Of a DNA stretch of 64,000 bases, positions 47,093-54,977 are shown piece after piece. The notes beneath the pieces were generated by a model. It saw nothing but the letters and a program-made list of their open reading frames with translations. It had not been told where the DNA came from and made no database searches. The stretch spans positions 2,426,501 through 2,490,500 of the forward strand of contig NZ_CM001240.1 in the NCBI RefSeq assembly GCF_000230835.1, given 5' to 3'. Source of the stretch: Clostridium sp. DL-VIII. GTDB lineage: Bacteria; Bacillota; Clostridia; Clostridiales; Clostridiaceae. Numbering within the stretch: position 1 is the first letter of the stretch; each line of letters opens with the position of its first letter. A program made the position numbers and the translations under genes.

Positions 47093-47125
47093 TATATTCA
47101 CATCCTTTTTAGTTAATCAATTTTT

Positions 47126-47134
47126 TAAAGTATG
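47126..47134 (-). promoter_or_regulatory. possible sigma-K -10 box of the laccase gene
   Basis: CATACTTTA fits CATAnnnTA, about 35 bases before the start codon. The -35 (AC) is too short a motif to judge. Confidence 0.35.
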
Positions 47135-47251
47135 GTTTGTTAAAAGTCTATTACATTATATGAATTAATGGGTACCTAAGTGAATATGTTGTAAAGCTGA
47201 TACTAGTACAAAAGTTTTAGTAAGAATGAATGAGGAATTAGAGATTTAGAA

Positions 47252-47293
47252 ATTAAAAAAATAAACCAGCAGACTAGTTAGTATGCTGGTTTA
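47252..47293 (-). terminator. luxS terminator
   Basis: On the minus strand AAACCAGCA (47292-47284) / TGCTGGTTT (47271-47263), then ATTTTTTT. Confidence 0.85.
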
Positions 47294-47311
47294 ATACTTT
47301 CTGTATTTACT

Positions 47312-47791
47312 TTAGGCTGGATAATTTAAATTTTCTTCTTTTATGTTTAATAAAATTTCGTTAAGAAATTTGTTTGCTAAATATTTAGCCATTGGCAGAT
47401 TCATGTCTAAATAGTTACCGCAATCTTTAGCAGAAGCACCAGGAATATCGCCTTCAAAATCGGCCATAAATTTATATAATTCTGTAAGAAGAGGAACTAT
47501 ATCTTTTGATTTATAATCACCATGTAAAATCAAATAGAAGCCTGTCCTACATCCCATAGGTCCAAAGTAAACAGTTTTATCTGCATAAACTTTATGATTT
47601 CTTAAGAAAGTAGCAGCTAAATGCTCAATTGCATGCATTTCTGCTGTATTCATAACTGGTTCAAAATTAGGTCTAGTCATTCTTATATCAAAGGTTGTAA
47701 GAACTGTATCCCCAAACTTATCTTGTCTTGAAACATATACACCTGGAAGTAATTCCAAATGATTAATTGTAAAACTTGCTATTTTTTCCAT
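47312..47791 (-). CDS. luxS: S-ribosylhomocysteine lyase LuxS
   Basis: 159 residues. Cleaves S-ribosylhomocysteine to homocysteine and DPD, the AI-2 precursor, in the activated methyl cycle. The iron site is His53, His57 (MHAIEHL, with Glu56) and Cys124 (KDCGNY). ATG 47791 is chosen over GTG 47800 because AAGGAG lies eight bases before it. It has its own terminator. MetH, which uses homocysteine, is encoded 2 kb away on the other strand. Confidence 0.96.
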   Translation of the reverse strand: MEKIASFTINHLELLPGVYVSRQDKFGDTVLTTFDIRMTRPNFEPVMNTAEMHAIEHLAATFLRNHKVYADKTVYFGPMGCRTGFYLILHGDYKSKDIVPLLTELYKFMADFEGDIPGASAKDCGNYLDMNLPMAKYLANKFLNEILLNIKEENLNYPA

Positions 47792-47989
47792 CAAAGTCAC
47801 TCCTTAATATAAAAGTTAATAATAAACTATATAACTGTATTTAGTAAAACCTTATTTACATTTGTTTCTATTAAATTGTAGCATTTGAAATCCCCATTAG
47901 CAATATAATCTACGAAGAATTTGGATGTGATATCAAAACAGAATAAAAAATATAAATAGTTTTAGGGTATAACCTTAATAATTTTGTAA

Positions 47990-48018
47990 TTGATATACCA
48001 TATCTTTAATAGTATAAT
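47990..48018 (+). promoter_or_regulatory. promoter of the TagO-like gene
   Basis: TTGATA (47990-47995), 17-base spacer, TATAAT (48013-48018). Confidence 0.75.
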
Positions 48019-48092
48019 CAAATAGGAAGTAAGCCAAGATGGAACATTTGGATATAATTTACTTTCATAGACTTAACTAAGGAGTAGAAAAG

Positions 48093-49049
48093 ATGAATTA
48101 TATTTTAGCAATGGTAGTATCTCTTTTAGGAGCATTAATTACCATGCCTTTTCTTATGAAGCTAGCTAATAAAGTACAGTTTACGGATAAGCCTAATAAA
48201 AGAAAACAGCATAAAATGCCAACACCATTATGCGGAGGTATAGCTTTATACATTGGATTTTTTATATCATATTTTATGTTTTATAAAGACGAAGATCACC
48301 CATACAAGCAAGTAACAGTGCTTGTTGCAGCTACTATGATATTATTAATAGGATTAATTGATGATTGGTATAAGACAAAGGGAAAGGAATTTGCCATATT
48401 TCCTAGGCTTGTTATTCAATTGTTATCTGCAATTTTAGTATTTAAAGCAAACATTTTTTTTGGAGGATTTACAAATCCATTTACAAGTTCTTATATAGAA
48501 TTTAGTCCAGTAGTGAAATTTATACTTACGATAACCTGGATATTTGGAGTTACCACTGTAATTAATTGGTCTGATGGAATGGATGGGTTAGCAGGAGGTT
48601 TATCCTTAATATCAGCAGCAACTTTTTTTGCAGCAGCAATAATATTAAATCAAGATGAATCAGCAGTAGTATCTATAATGCTTGTGGGAACTATTTTGGG
48701 ATTTCTATATTATAATAAATTCCCTGCAAAAGTGTTTATGGGGGATTCAGGAGCAAATTTTTTAGGATTTATTTTAAGTATCACAGCATTAGAAGGGGCA
48801 TTTAAGCAGGCAACTGTTTTAAGTTTGTTTATACCAATATTAGCGTTAGCAGTACCGATTTTTGATAATTTATTTGTTATATTTAAAAGATTTTCTGAAG
48901 GGAAACCAGTTTATCAGGCAGATAGAAGTCAAATACATTTTAGACTAGAAGAAAAAGGCTTTACTACTGTTCAAGTTGTTAAATACATAATGTTAATCAG
49001 CTTAACTTTTAGTATATTATCCATAATTTTATTATTAGTTAAGAAGTAA
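48093..49049 (+). CDS. undecaprenyl-phosphate HexNAc-1-P transferase (TagO/WecA type)
   Basis: 318 residues with about 10-11 membrane helices, of the MraY/WecA/TagO family. Motifs: DKPNKRKQHKMPTPLCGG near the start, the Mg-binding LIGLIDDWYKTKG, NWSDGMDGLAGG, VFMGDSGANFLGF and RSQIHFRLEEKG. The final HFR motif and the lack of the MraY-specific loops favour a WecA/TagO enzyme loading GlcNAc-1-P onto undecaprenyl phosphate. This starts wall teichoic acid or another wall glycan. ATG 48093 follows AAGGAG. It is a single gene with its own promoter. Confidence 0.9.
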   Translation: MNYILAMVVSLLGALITMPFLMKLANKVQFTDKPNKRKQHKMPTPLCGGIALYIGFFISYFMFYKDEDHPYKQVTVLVAATMILLIGLIDDWYKTKGKEFAIFPRLVIQLLSAILVFKANIFFGGFTNPFTSSYIEFSPVVKFILTITWIFGVTTVINWSDGMDGLAGGLSLISAATFFAAAIILNQDESAVVSIMLVGTILGFLYYNKFPAKVFMGDSGANFLGFILSITALEGAFKQATVLSLFIPILALAVPIFDNLFVIFKRFSEGKPVYQADRSQIHFRLEEKGFTTVQVVKYIMLISLTFSILSIILLLVKK

Positions 49050-49095
49050 TAGATAAATAATATAAGACAAGTAACTAAAATTTAGAAATGAAATC

Positions 49096-49124
49096 TTTAC
49101 AAGTAAGATTTTCAAAGATATAAT
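49096..49124 (+). promoter_or_regulatory. promoter of the SAM-riboswitch / met transcript
   Basis: TTTACA (49096-49101), 17-base spacer, TATAAT (49119-49124). Confidence 0.75.
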
Positions 49125-49137
49125 AATTAATTATAAG

Positions 49138-49242
49138 ACTTATCAAGAGTGGTGGAGGGACTGGCCCGAAGAAACCCAGCAACCGATATATTTATATATA
49201 AGGTGCTAAATCCTGCAGCGTAATAGAGCTGAAAGATAAGGT
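49138..49242 (+). promoter_or_regulatory. SAM-I (S-box) riboswitch
   Basis: The classic S-box core is present: CTTATCAAGAG, then GGTGGAGGGACTGGCCC, GAAGAAACCCAGCAACC, AAGGTGCTAAATCCTGCAGC and closing GAAAGATAAGG. P1 forms between ACTTATC (49138) and GATAAGGT (49235). A terminator (49259-49287) follows, so binding of SAM would stop transcription before the metH unit, which starts about 215 bases further on. Confidence 0.97.
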
Positions 49243-49258
49243 GTTTTTGATTGCTTTT

Positions 49259-49290
49259 AAGCCTAAAGGAATGCCTTTAGGCTTTTTATT
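49259..49290 (+). terminator. riboswitch expression-platform terminator
   Basis: AAGCCTAAAGG / CCTTTAGGCTTTTT with AATG loop. Confidence 0.92.
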
Positions 49291-49319
49291 ATGCAAAAAA
49301 CAATAGAACTAAAAATAGA

Positions 49320-49493
49320 AAACTGTGCACTGTAAATCACCTAAGCACAATTTTAATATAACTATTGAAATTTAGAGCTGAGCAGCATTTAACTGTAAAA
49401 TGTAGATTATCTAAGCAAGGTTTTTAAAATTTAAAGTTAAGCAGCATTTAACTGTAAATTGTTAACTGCTAACTGCTAACTGTTAACTGTATA
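49320..49493. repeat. TTAACTG / CTGTAAA intergenic repeat tract
   Basis: The unit AGCAGCATTTAACTGTAAA is present twice without mismatch (49381-49399, 49440-49458), each preceded by a CTAAGCA box (49341, 49411). It is followed by GCTAACTGCTAACTGTTAACTG-like hexamers up to the GGGGGGG ribosome site. Shorter tracts of the same kind stand before hisH (5690-5712) and hisF (7190-7236). Confidence 0.75.
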
Positions 49494-49517
49494 AGGGGGG
49501 GCATTATTATAGAATCT

Positions 49518-50192
49518 TTGAAATTAGATATAAATAGGGAAGAAGTTCTTAGGTATCTTGGCTATAAGGGACAGGATATAGATAAAAACATTAGTATAAT
49601 GATTCATGAATGCAGAGAGGAAATCAAAAAGATAATTATGCCTAGAGTTGTGTATAGTTATAATGATATAAGGCAAGACGATGAAGGCGTAGAAGTTATT
49701 ACTACTAATTTGATTTTGAAAGGAAAGGATATACGGGAACATTTAAAAAATTCGAAACAATGCGTACTTATGGCTGTAACATTAGGAAATGAAATTGAAA
49801 GGAAAACTAGATTGTATGAGAAAACTAATTTAACAAGAGCGCTTATATTAGATGCTTGTGCTACAACTGCAGTTGAAGAAGTTTGCGATATAGTAGAGAT
49901 CAATATAAAGGAAAAAGCTATTCAAGAAGGTATGGATATAACTTTTAGGTATAGTCCAGGCTATGGAGATTTACCCTTAGATGTACAAAATAATTTTTTA
50001 AGGTCATTAGATGCTCAAAGGAAAATAGGACTTACTGTATCTGAAAATAATTTGTTGTTTCCTAGAAAATCTGTTACGGCTATAATAGGAATAATTGATA
50101 ATGGAATTAAAAAGAAAAAGAAGAGCTGCAAAGAATGTAATAACTATGAGAATTGCAGCTTTAGAAGAGAGGGAGAAAACTGTGGGGCTTAA
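49518..50192 (+). CDS. methionine synthase reactivation domain protein (MetH activation domain)
   Basis: 224 residues corresponding to the C-terminal AdoMet-binding activation domain of cobalamin-dependent methionine synthase, encoded separately. Core features: LDACATTAVEEVCD, then RYSPGYGDLPLDVQ, the RxxxGYG SAM-binding motif. It would support reductive remethylation of cob(II)alamin on the MetH encoded next. It ends with a Cys-rich tail (SCKECNNYENCSFR). TTG 49518 is the first standard start, but the GGGGGGG ribosome site (49494-49500) is 17 bases away; ATT 49506 or ATA 49509 in the same frame would be better spaced. It overlaps metH by 11 bases and is under the SAM riboswitch. Confidence 0.88.
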   Translation: MKLDINREEVLRYLGYKGQDIDKNISIMIHECREEIKKIIMPRVVYSYNDIRQDDEGVEVITTNLILKGKDIREHLKNSKQCVLMAVTLGNEIERKTRLYEKTNLTRALILDACATTAVEEVCDIVEINIKEKAIQEGMDITFRYSPGYGDLPLDVQNNFLRSLDAQRKIGLTVSENNLLFPRKSVTAIIGIIDNGIKKKKKSCKECNNYENCSFRREGENCGA

Positions 50193-52593
50193 AGAATATA
50201 TAAAGGATAACATATTAATTTTTGATGGAGCAATGGGAACAATGCTTCAAAAAAAAGGTTTAAAACTTGGAGAAAATCCGGAACTTTTAAATATAAAGGA
50301 GCCATATATTATAGAGGAAATTCATAAAGAGTATATAAATAGTGGAGCAAATGTGATAACAACAAATACTTTTGGTGCCAATGAACTTAAGCTTAAACTC
50401 TGCAATTTAGAAGTTGAAGATGCAGTAGATGCAGCAGTAAAGATTGCTAAAAGAGCTAAAGGTGACAGCAATACATATATTGCTTTAGATATTGGTCCGA
50501 TAGGTGAACTTTTAGAGCCTATGGGTACTCTAGGTTTTGATAGAGCATATGAGATTTTCAAGCGCCAGGTAATTCAAGGAACTAAATCAGGGGTAGATAT
50601 AATCCTGATTGAAACAATGACTGATTTATATGAGCTTAAAGCAGCAATACTTGCAGCCAAGGAAAACTCAGATTTACCTGTGTTTTGTACTATGACCTTT
50701 GAAGAAAACCTAAGAACTTTTACAGGGTGCTCCCCAGAAGCTATGGTGCTTGTCTTGGAAGGCTTAGGAGTTGATGCACTTGGGGTTAACTGCTCTCTTG
50801 GACCAAAACAATTAAAACCTGTAATTGAGGAAATATGCAGTATAGCCCATATACCAGTAATGGTTCAGCCAAATGCAGGACTTCCGACATTATCAATAGG
50901 AAATGAGACAAGATATGATGTTACTAAAGAAGAATTCGCAGATACTTTATGCGGTTTTATAGATTCTGGTGTTAGAATTATTGGAGGATGTTGCGGAACA
51001 ACTCCAGAGTATATTAAGGAATTATCAAATACAGTCAAAGAGAAAAAAATCATTCCTATTACAAGAGAGCACTACGCTGCAATTTGTACACCATCGAAAG
51101 TTGTAAGAATAGATGGGGTTAGAATTATTGGCGAAAGAATCAATCCAACTGGAAAGAAGATATTTAAAGAGGCATTAAAAAATGGTGATTTAGATTATAT
51201 TTTAAGTCAAGCCGTTTCACAAATTGAAGCTGGGGCACATATTTTAGATGTTAATGTAGGACTTCCTGAAATTGATGAACCAAGTATGATGCATAAAGTT
51301 ATAAAAGAAATACAAGGTATTATAGATACACCGCTTCAAATTGATTCTTCTGACCATAAAGCTATAGAAACTGGGCTTAGATATTATAATGGAAAGCCAA
51401 TTTTAAATTCTGTAAATGGTGAAGATGCTGTCTTAGATAAAATACTTCCTTTAGTTAAAAAATATGGAGCAAGTGTTGTAGGATTAACTTTAGATGAAAG
51501 AGGAATTCCAGCAAAAGCAGAAGAAAGATTTGAGATTGCAAAAAAAATAATAAATAAGGCAGCAGAATATGGAATAAAAAAAGAGGATGTATTTATAGAT
51601 TGTTTAGTACTCACAGTATCAGCTCAGCAGGAAGAAGTTCAGGAAACCCTAAAAGCTGTAAGAATGGTTAAAGAAAAATTAGGGGTTAAAACAGTACTTG
51701 GAGTTTCGAATATATCTTTTGGACTTCCAAATAGAGAGTTGATAAATGAAACATTTTTAGCGTTAGCTCTTGCAAATGGCTTGGACTTACCAATAATTAA
51801 TCCTAATGCAAAGGGAATGACTAGAGTTATTGATTCTTACAATGTTTTATATAATTATGATAAAGGTGCTGAAAGCTATATAAATAATTATGCCAATGTA
51901 GAAGTATTAACAGAAGTTACTGCTAAAGGAACGACAAAGAATAATCTAAGTGCTAATAGTAATGCAAATACGGATCATGATTTAAAATATATTGTTATTA
52001 AAGGCTTAAAAGAGGAAGCTAAGCAGGCTACTATAGAGCTTTTAAAGAGCAAAAAAGAGCTTGAAATAGTTAATGAATATTTGATTCCAGCTTTAGACGA
52101 AGTAGGAAGTAAATATGAGAAAGGTGAATTATTTTTACCGCAGTTAATACAATCAGCCGAAACTGTAAAAAATGCATTCAGTATTTTAAAGACAGAAATA
52201 GCCAAAAGTAATACGAAGAGTATCTCAAAAGGAAAAATTATAGTGGCGACAGTAAAAGGTGACATTCACGATATTGGAAAGAATATAGTAAAAGTTATTT
52301 TGGAGAACTATGGTTATGAAATGATAGATTTAGGAAAAGATGTCCCAATTAAAACTGTTGTAGAAGAAGCTAAAAACCATGAAGTTTCTTTAATTGGATT
52401 AAGTGCACTTATGACGACAACCCTTAAGAGCATGGAAGAAACAATAAAAGCATTAAGGGAAGATGGCTACAATGGAAAGATATTTGTTGGAGGGGCGGTA
52501 TTAACTAAAGATACGGCAGAAAGAATAGGAGCTGATTTTTATGCAAAAGATGCAAAAGAATCAGTTGAAATTGCGAGAAAAGTATTATTATAA
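50182..52593 (+). CDS. metH: cobalamin-dependent methionine synthase MetH, three-module form
   Basis: 803 residues. Homocysteine-methyltransferase barrel (1-300; zinc cysteines in NCSLGP near 203 and GGCCGTT near 268), methyltetrahydrofolate/pterin barrel (about 325-590, RIIGERINPTGKK), cobalamin cap plus B12 domain (about 640-803) with the cobalt-ligand motif GDIHDIGKN. The fourth, reactivation, module is absent and encoded by the overlapping upstream gene. The start is GTG 50182 with GAGGGAGAA at 50168-50176; a longer frame into the upstream gene has no ribosome site. It is controlled by the SAM-I riboswitch at 49138. Makes methionine from homocysteine. Confidence 0.95.
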   Translation: MGLKEYIKDNILIFDGAMGTMLQKKGLKLGENPELLNIKEPYIIEEIHKEYINSGANVITTNTFGANELKLKLCNLEVEDAVDAAVKIAKRAKGDSNTYIALDIGPIGELLEPMGTLGFDRAYEIFKRQVIQGTKSGVDIILIETMTDLYELKAAILAAKENSDLPVFCTMTFEENLRTFTGCSPEAMVLVLEGLGVDALGVNCSLGPKQLKPVIEEICSIAHIPVMVQPNAGLPTLSIGNETRYDVTKEEFADTLCGFIDSGVRIIGGCCGTTPEYIKELSNTVKEKKIIPITREHYAAICTPSKVVRIDGVRIIGERINPTGKKIFKEALKNGDLDYILSQAVSQIEAGAHILDVNVGLPEIDEPSMMHKVIKEIQGIIDTPLQIDSSDHKAIETGLRYYNGKPILNSVNGEDAVLDKILPLVKKYGASVVGLTLDERGIPAKAEERFEIAKKIINKAAEYGIKKEDVFIDCLVLTVSAQQEEVQETLKAVRMVKEKLGVKTVLGVSNISFGLPNRELINETFLALALANGLDLPIINPNAKGMTRVIDSYNVLYNYDKGAESYINNYANVEVLTEVTAKGTTKNNLSANSNANTDHDLKYIVIKGLKEEAKQATIELLKSKKELEIVNEYLIPALDEVGSKYEKGELFLPQLIQSAETVKNAFSILKTEIAKSNTKSISKGKIIVATVKGDIHDIGKNIVKVILENYGYEMIDLGKDVPIKTVVEEAKNHEVSLIGLSALMTTTLKSMEETIKALREDGYNGKIFVGGAVLTKDTAERIGADFYAKDAKESVEIARKVLL

Positions 52594-52712
52594 AGTATAA
52601 ATAAATGTAGTTAATTTAAATGAATATTAATATAAAGGAATTATATTCCAATATAATTTTGCTAATAAGCAATACTCATTTTGATGTTTTAATTTACTGG
52701 AGGTGTTAAAAT

Positions 52713-52811
52713 ATGAGGTTTGAGCTTTTAGAACGCGAAGAACTCAAAAGGTTTTGTGCAAAGTCTGTAATCAGAATGTATGATAATTTGCACAAAGGCA
52801 GTTGTAAATAA
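52713..52811 (+). CDS. 32-residue small protein
   Basis: A short frame MRFELLEREELKRF... ending HKGSCK, with an excellent ACTGGAGGTG ribosome site at 52697-52706, seven bases before ATG. It is charged and probably helical, without a membrane segment. Nothing else explains the ribosome site. It lies alone between metH and the CD3324-like gene and may be co-transcribed with the latter (85-base gap). Function unknown; a truncated remnant is an alternative. Confidence 0.55.
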   Translation: MRFELLEREELKRFCAKSVIRMYDNLHKGSCK

Positions 52812-52895
52812 AATATTTATAATTCTATGTTGTTTATCATAGAGTACAGGCTTTGTATCTTAAATTTGAAATATTAATTTAAGGAGCTGAGCTTT

Positions 52896-53165
52896 GTGAA
52901 ATATAGAAAAGCTGAAATGATTTTACCAGATGATTTGGTTAAGGAAATTCAAAAATATATTCAAGGTGAATATATATATGTTCCTACTCAAGCAGAAAAG
53001 AGAAAAAAGTGGGGTGAAAATTCAGGAAGTAGGGTGTATATAAGAAATAGAAATGCTGAAATAAGAAATAAACATAAATCTGGTTATAAAATTCAAGATT
53101 TATCTGAAGAGTTTTTTCTTTCTTTGGAAAGTATAAGGAAAATTATATATTCAAAGAATAAATAA
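52896..53165 (+). CDS. CD3324-family protein (Mor-like helix-turn-helix)
   Basis: 89 residues, start GTG 52896 with AAGGAGCTGAG upstream. The opening MKYRKAEMILPDDLVKEIQKYIQGEYIYVP and the internal RNAEIRNKHKSGYKIQDLSEEFFLSLESIRKII match the CD3324 family as I remember it. The second part is a helix-turn-helix of the Mor activator type. A small DNA-binding regulator is likely; its targets are unknown. Confidence 0.8.
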   Translation: MKYRKAEMILPDDLVKEIQKYIQGEYIYVPTQAEKRKKWGENSGSRVYIRNRNAEIRNKHKSGYKIQDLSEEFFLSLESIRKIIYSKNK

Positions 53166-53267
53166 GAGTATAAAAGAGTTATTGCTATGTTAATTTAGTG
53201 ATAGCTCTTTTTGTGTAACAAATAATATAGAAATTATTATTACCTATTAATTCCACATAAGCAGTAT

Positions 53268-53273
53268 TATAAT
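53268..53273 (+). promoter_or_regulatory. -10 box preceding the structured leader
   Basis: TATAAT; the -35 (TATTAA) is poor. The predicted transcript start near 53280 falls just before the first hairpin at 53286. Confidence 0.5.
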
Positions 53274-53285
53274 AAAGTGAAACTT

Positions 53286-53405
53286 GATTCAGGTGGGGTT
53301 CGATCTCCATCTGAATCATAGTTGAACTTATCCAGGAGCGTGCAGCCGTTATCTCCCACTTTCACAGTGCGAGTGGGAGTGTTACGGATGCTAGCTATCG
53401 GATAA
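53286..53405 (+). ncRNA. structured RNA leader of unknown family
   Basis: Much richer in G+C than its surroundings. Hairpin A: GATTCAG-g-TGG / CCA-t-CTGAATC (53286-53317). Element B (53327-53405) is one long rod: CTTATCC pairs with GGATAA, then AGC/GCT, GCA/TGC, CCGT/ACGG and a perfect CTCCCAC/GTGGGAG helix, separated by small internal loops, with an apical loop TTTCACAGTGCGA. No T-tract follows; the ribosome site of the alpha/beta hydrolase begins 18 bases later. This fits a cis-regulatory leader; a stand-alone or transposon-derived RNA is possible. It does not match the riboswitch classes I can recall. Confidence 0.65.
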
Positions 53406-53436
53406 ATTATAACAGATGAGATTGGAGGGCAAGATT

Positions 53437-54258
53437 ATGAAGTGCAAGATAAGAGATATATACATAAATTATGAAGTAATAGGAGAAGGAAAACCAATTA
53501 TTATGATACATGGGTATTATCCAGATCACAGATTAATGACTGGGTGTATGGAACCTTTATTTAAAGACGAAAGTAACTACAAAAGAATATATATTGATTT
53601 ACCAGGCATGGGTAAATCAGAAAGTGCTGATTGGATTTCAAATTCTGATATTATGCTTGATGTAGTAATTGAATTTATTGAGAAGGCTGTGCCTAACGAA
53701 AAGTTTTTATTAGTAGGGGAATCTTATGGAGGATATATCTCTAGAGGCATAATTTATAAAATGCAGGATAGAATTGATGGTGTGGCATTAATTTGTCCAC
53801 TTATAATACCAGAATATAAAGATAGAAATGTGCCTGAACATGTTGTTTTAGTAAAAGATTCAGAATTATTATCAAGATTGACATCAGATGAAGCGGAAGA
53901 TTTTGAGAATAATGTAGTGGTTCAAAATGAAAAAATATATAAACGATATAAGGAAGAAATAATGTGTGGAGTAGAAATTGCAAACAGTGAATTTTTACAA
54001 AATATTATGAAAAATGGTGGATATGGATTTTCATTTGATGTAGATAAGTTAAGTGTAATTTATGATAAACCTTCAGTAATTTTATTGGGAAGACAAGATG
54101 ATTGTGTAGGTTACAAAGATGCGTGGAAATTATTAGATAGTTTTCCTCGAGCAGCTTTTGCAGTATTAGATAAGGCAGGACATAATCTGCAAATAGAACA
54201 GGAAGATTTATTTAATTTACTAGTAAAAGAATGGCTTATCAGAGTTAAGGAAATGTAA
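53437..54258 (+). CDS. alpha/beta-fold hydrolase
   Basis: 273 residues. Oxyanion-hole motif MIHGYYPD, nucleophile elbow GESYGG (Ser near residue 95), catalytic Asp in LLGRQDDCVG and His in DKAGHNLQIE: a complete triad. Substrate unknown; relatives include esterases and peptidase-like lactonases. ATG 53437 is chosen since TTGGAGGGC lies at 53422-53430; an upstream ATG at 53416 overlaps that site. The gene is preceded by a structured RNA leader, suggesting regulated expression. Confidence 0.88.
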   Translation: MKCKIRDIYINYEVIGEGKPIIMIHGYYPDHRLMTGCMEPLFKDESNYKRIYIDLPGMGKSESADWISNSDIMLDVVIEFIEKAVPNEKFLLVGESYGGYISRGIIYKMQDRIDGVALICPLIIPEYKDRNVPEHVVLVKDSELLSRLTSDEAEDFENNVVVQNEKIYKRYKEEIMCGVEIANSEFLQNIMKNGGYGFSFDVDKLSVIYDKPSVILLGRQDDCVGYKDAWKLLDSFPRAAFAVLDKAGHNLQIEQEDLFNLLVKEWLIRVKEM

Positions 54259-54478
54259 TTGTATAAGTATTATAGTTTTTTATTTAATATATATTCCAAT
54301 AATGAAATTACATTCGGAATGTCTGTAGGCTAAGTAAATATGAAATGAAAAATAAATGAAACTAATTGCAACATACTATATATAATTATTTCTTAGATAT
54401 GTTTAAAGATTTTATTACTGATTTTAATTTTATGTTATAATAAGGAAATAGAATTGGAAGGATATAAGAGGAGGAGTT

Positions 54479-54820
54479 ATGCAAAAAATAATTAAGCGTT
54501 TAGGTTCTGGCAATAATGGTATTAGAAGAATAAATACTTGAGAGCTTAGATTGGCTGTATTTATAGTTATATTTATTTCATTTATTCTATCAGGAAATAT
54601 ACTTCAAGATCAAGGGGTATCGTTTGGATTTCCCTGTAGCTATTTGACAATATATCAAGAAAAAATTAATGATTTCAGACTATTTTGTAATTTGTTTCAT
54701 GGAAATCATGGAGTAAATATTAATATATTAGACTTCTTCGTTAATATAGTAATTATTTATTGTATAATAATATTTATAGAAAATATTATTAATAAATTTA
54801 GATATAAAAGTAATAATTAG
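54479..54820 (+). pseudogene. small membrane protein gene interrupted by in-frame TGA
   Basis: ATG 54479 has a very strong AGAGGAGGAG site. Its frame stops at TGA 54539-54541 after 20 codons, but the same frame continues without another stop to 54820, encoding two hydrophobic helices (AVFIVIFISFILSG and ILDFFVNIVIIYCIIIFI). The second part has no ribosome site of its own (TTG 54551 is possible). This looks like one gene of about 113 codons broken by a nonsense change. A terminator follows at 54833. The product family is unknown. Confidence 0.6.
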
Positions 54821-54832
54821 ATGTGAAACAAT

Positions 54833-54866
54833 AAAAACGCATAAAAGAAATTATATGCGTTTTTAG
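54833..54866 (+). terminator. intrinsic terminator
   Basis: AAAAACGCATA / TATGCGTTTTT with a 10-base loop. Confidence 0.85.
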
Positions 54867-54977
54867 TTATTTTAACATATTATAATAATTTAAAGTAAAA
54901 AATTACTTTTTGATATAGAATTGAATTATTATGTTATAATAGCTAAATATACTTAATGAAAACAAATGGAGGGGCTT

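Noticed and set aside
49320..49493. CRISPR-like repeat array
   Set aside because: Repeats are short, irregular and lack spacers of constant length; no cas genes nearby.
50095..50181. Longer MetH start inside the activation-domain gene
   Set aside because: No ribosome site; the residues are lysine/arginine-rich out-of-frame sequence, while GTG 50182 gives the normal MetH N-terminus.
53286..53405. Cobalamin, SAM, Moco or c-di-GMP riboswitch
   Set aside because: Core motifs of these classes as I know them are absent.
54539..54541. TGA as a selenocysteine codon
   Set aside because: No SECIS-like hairpin directly downstream and no redox motif around the codon; a nonsense change is simpler.
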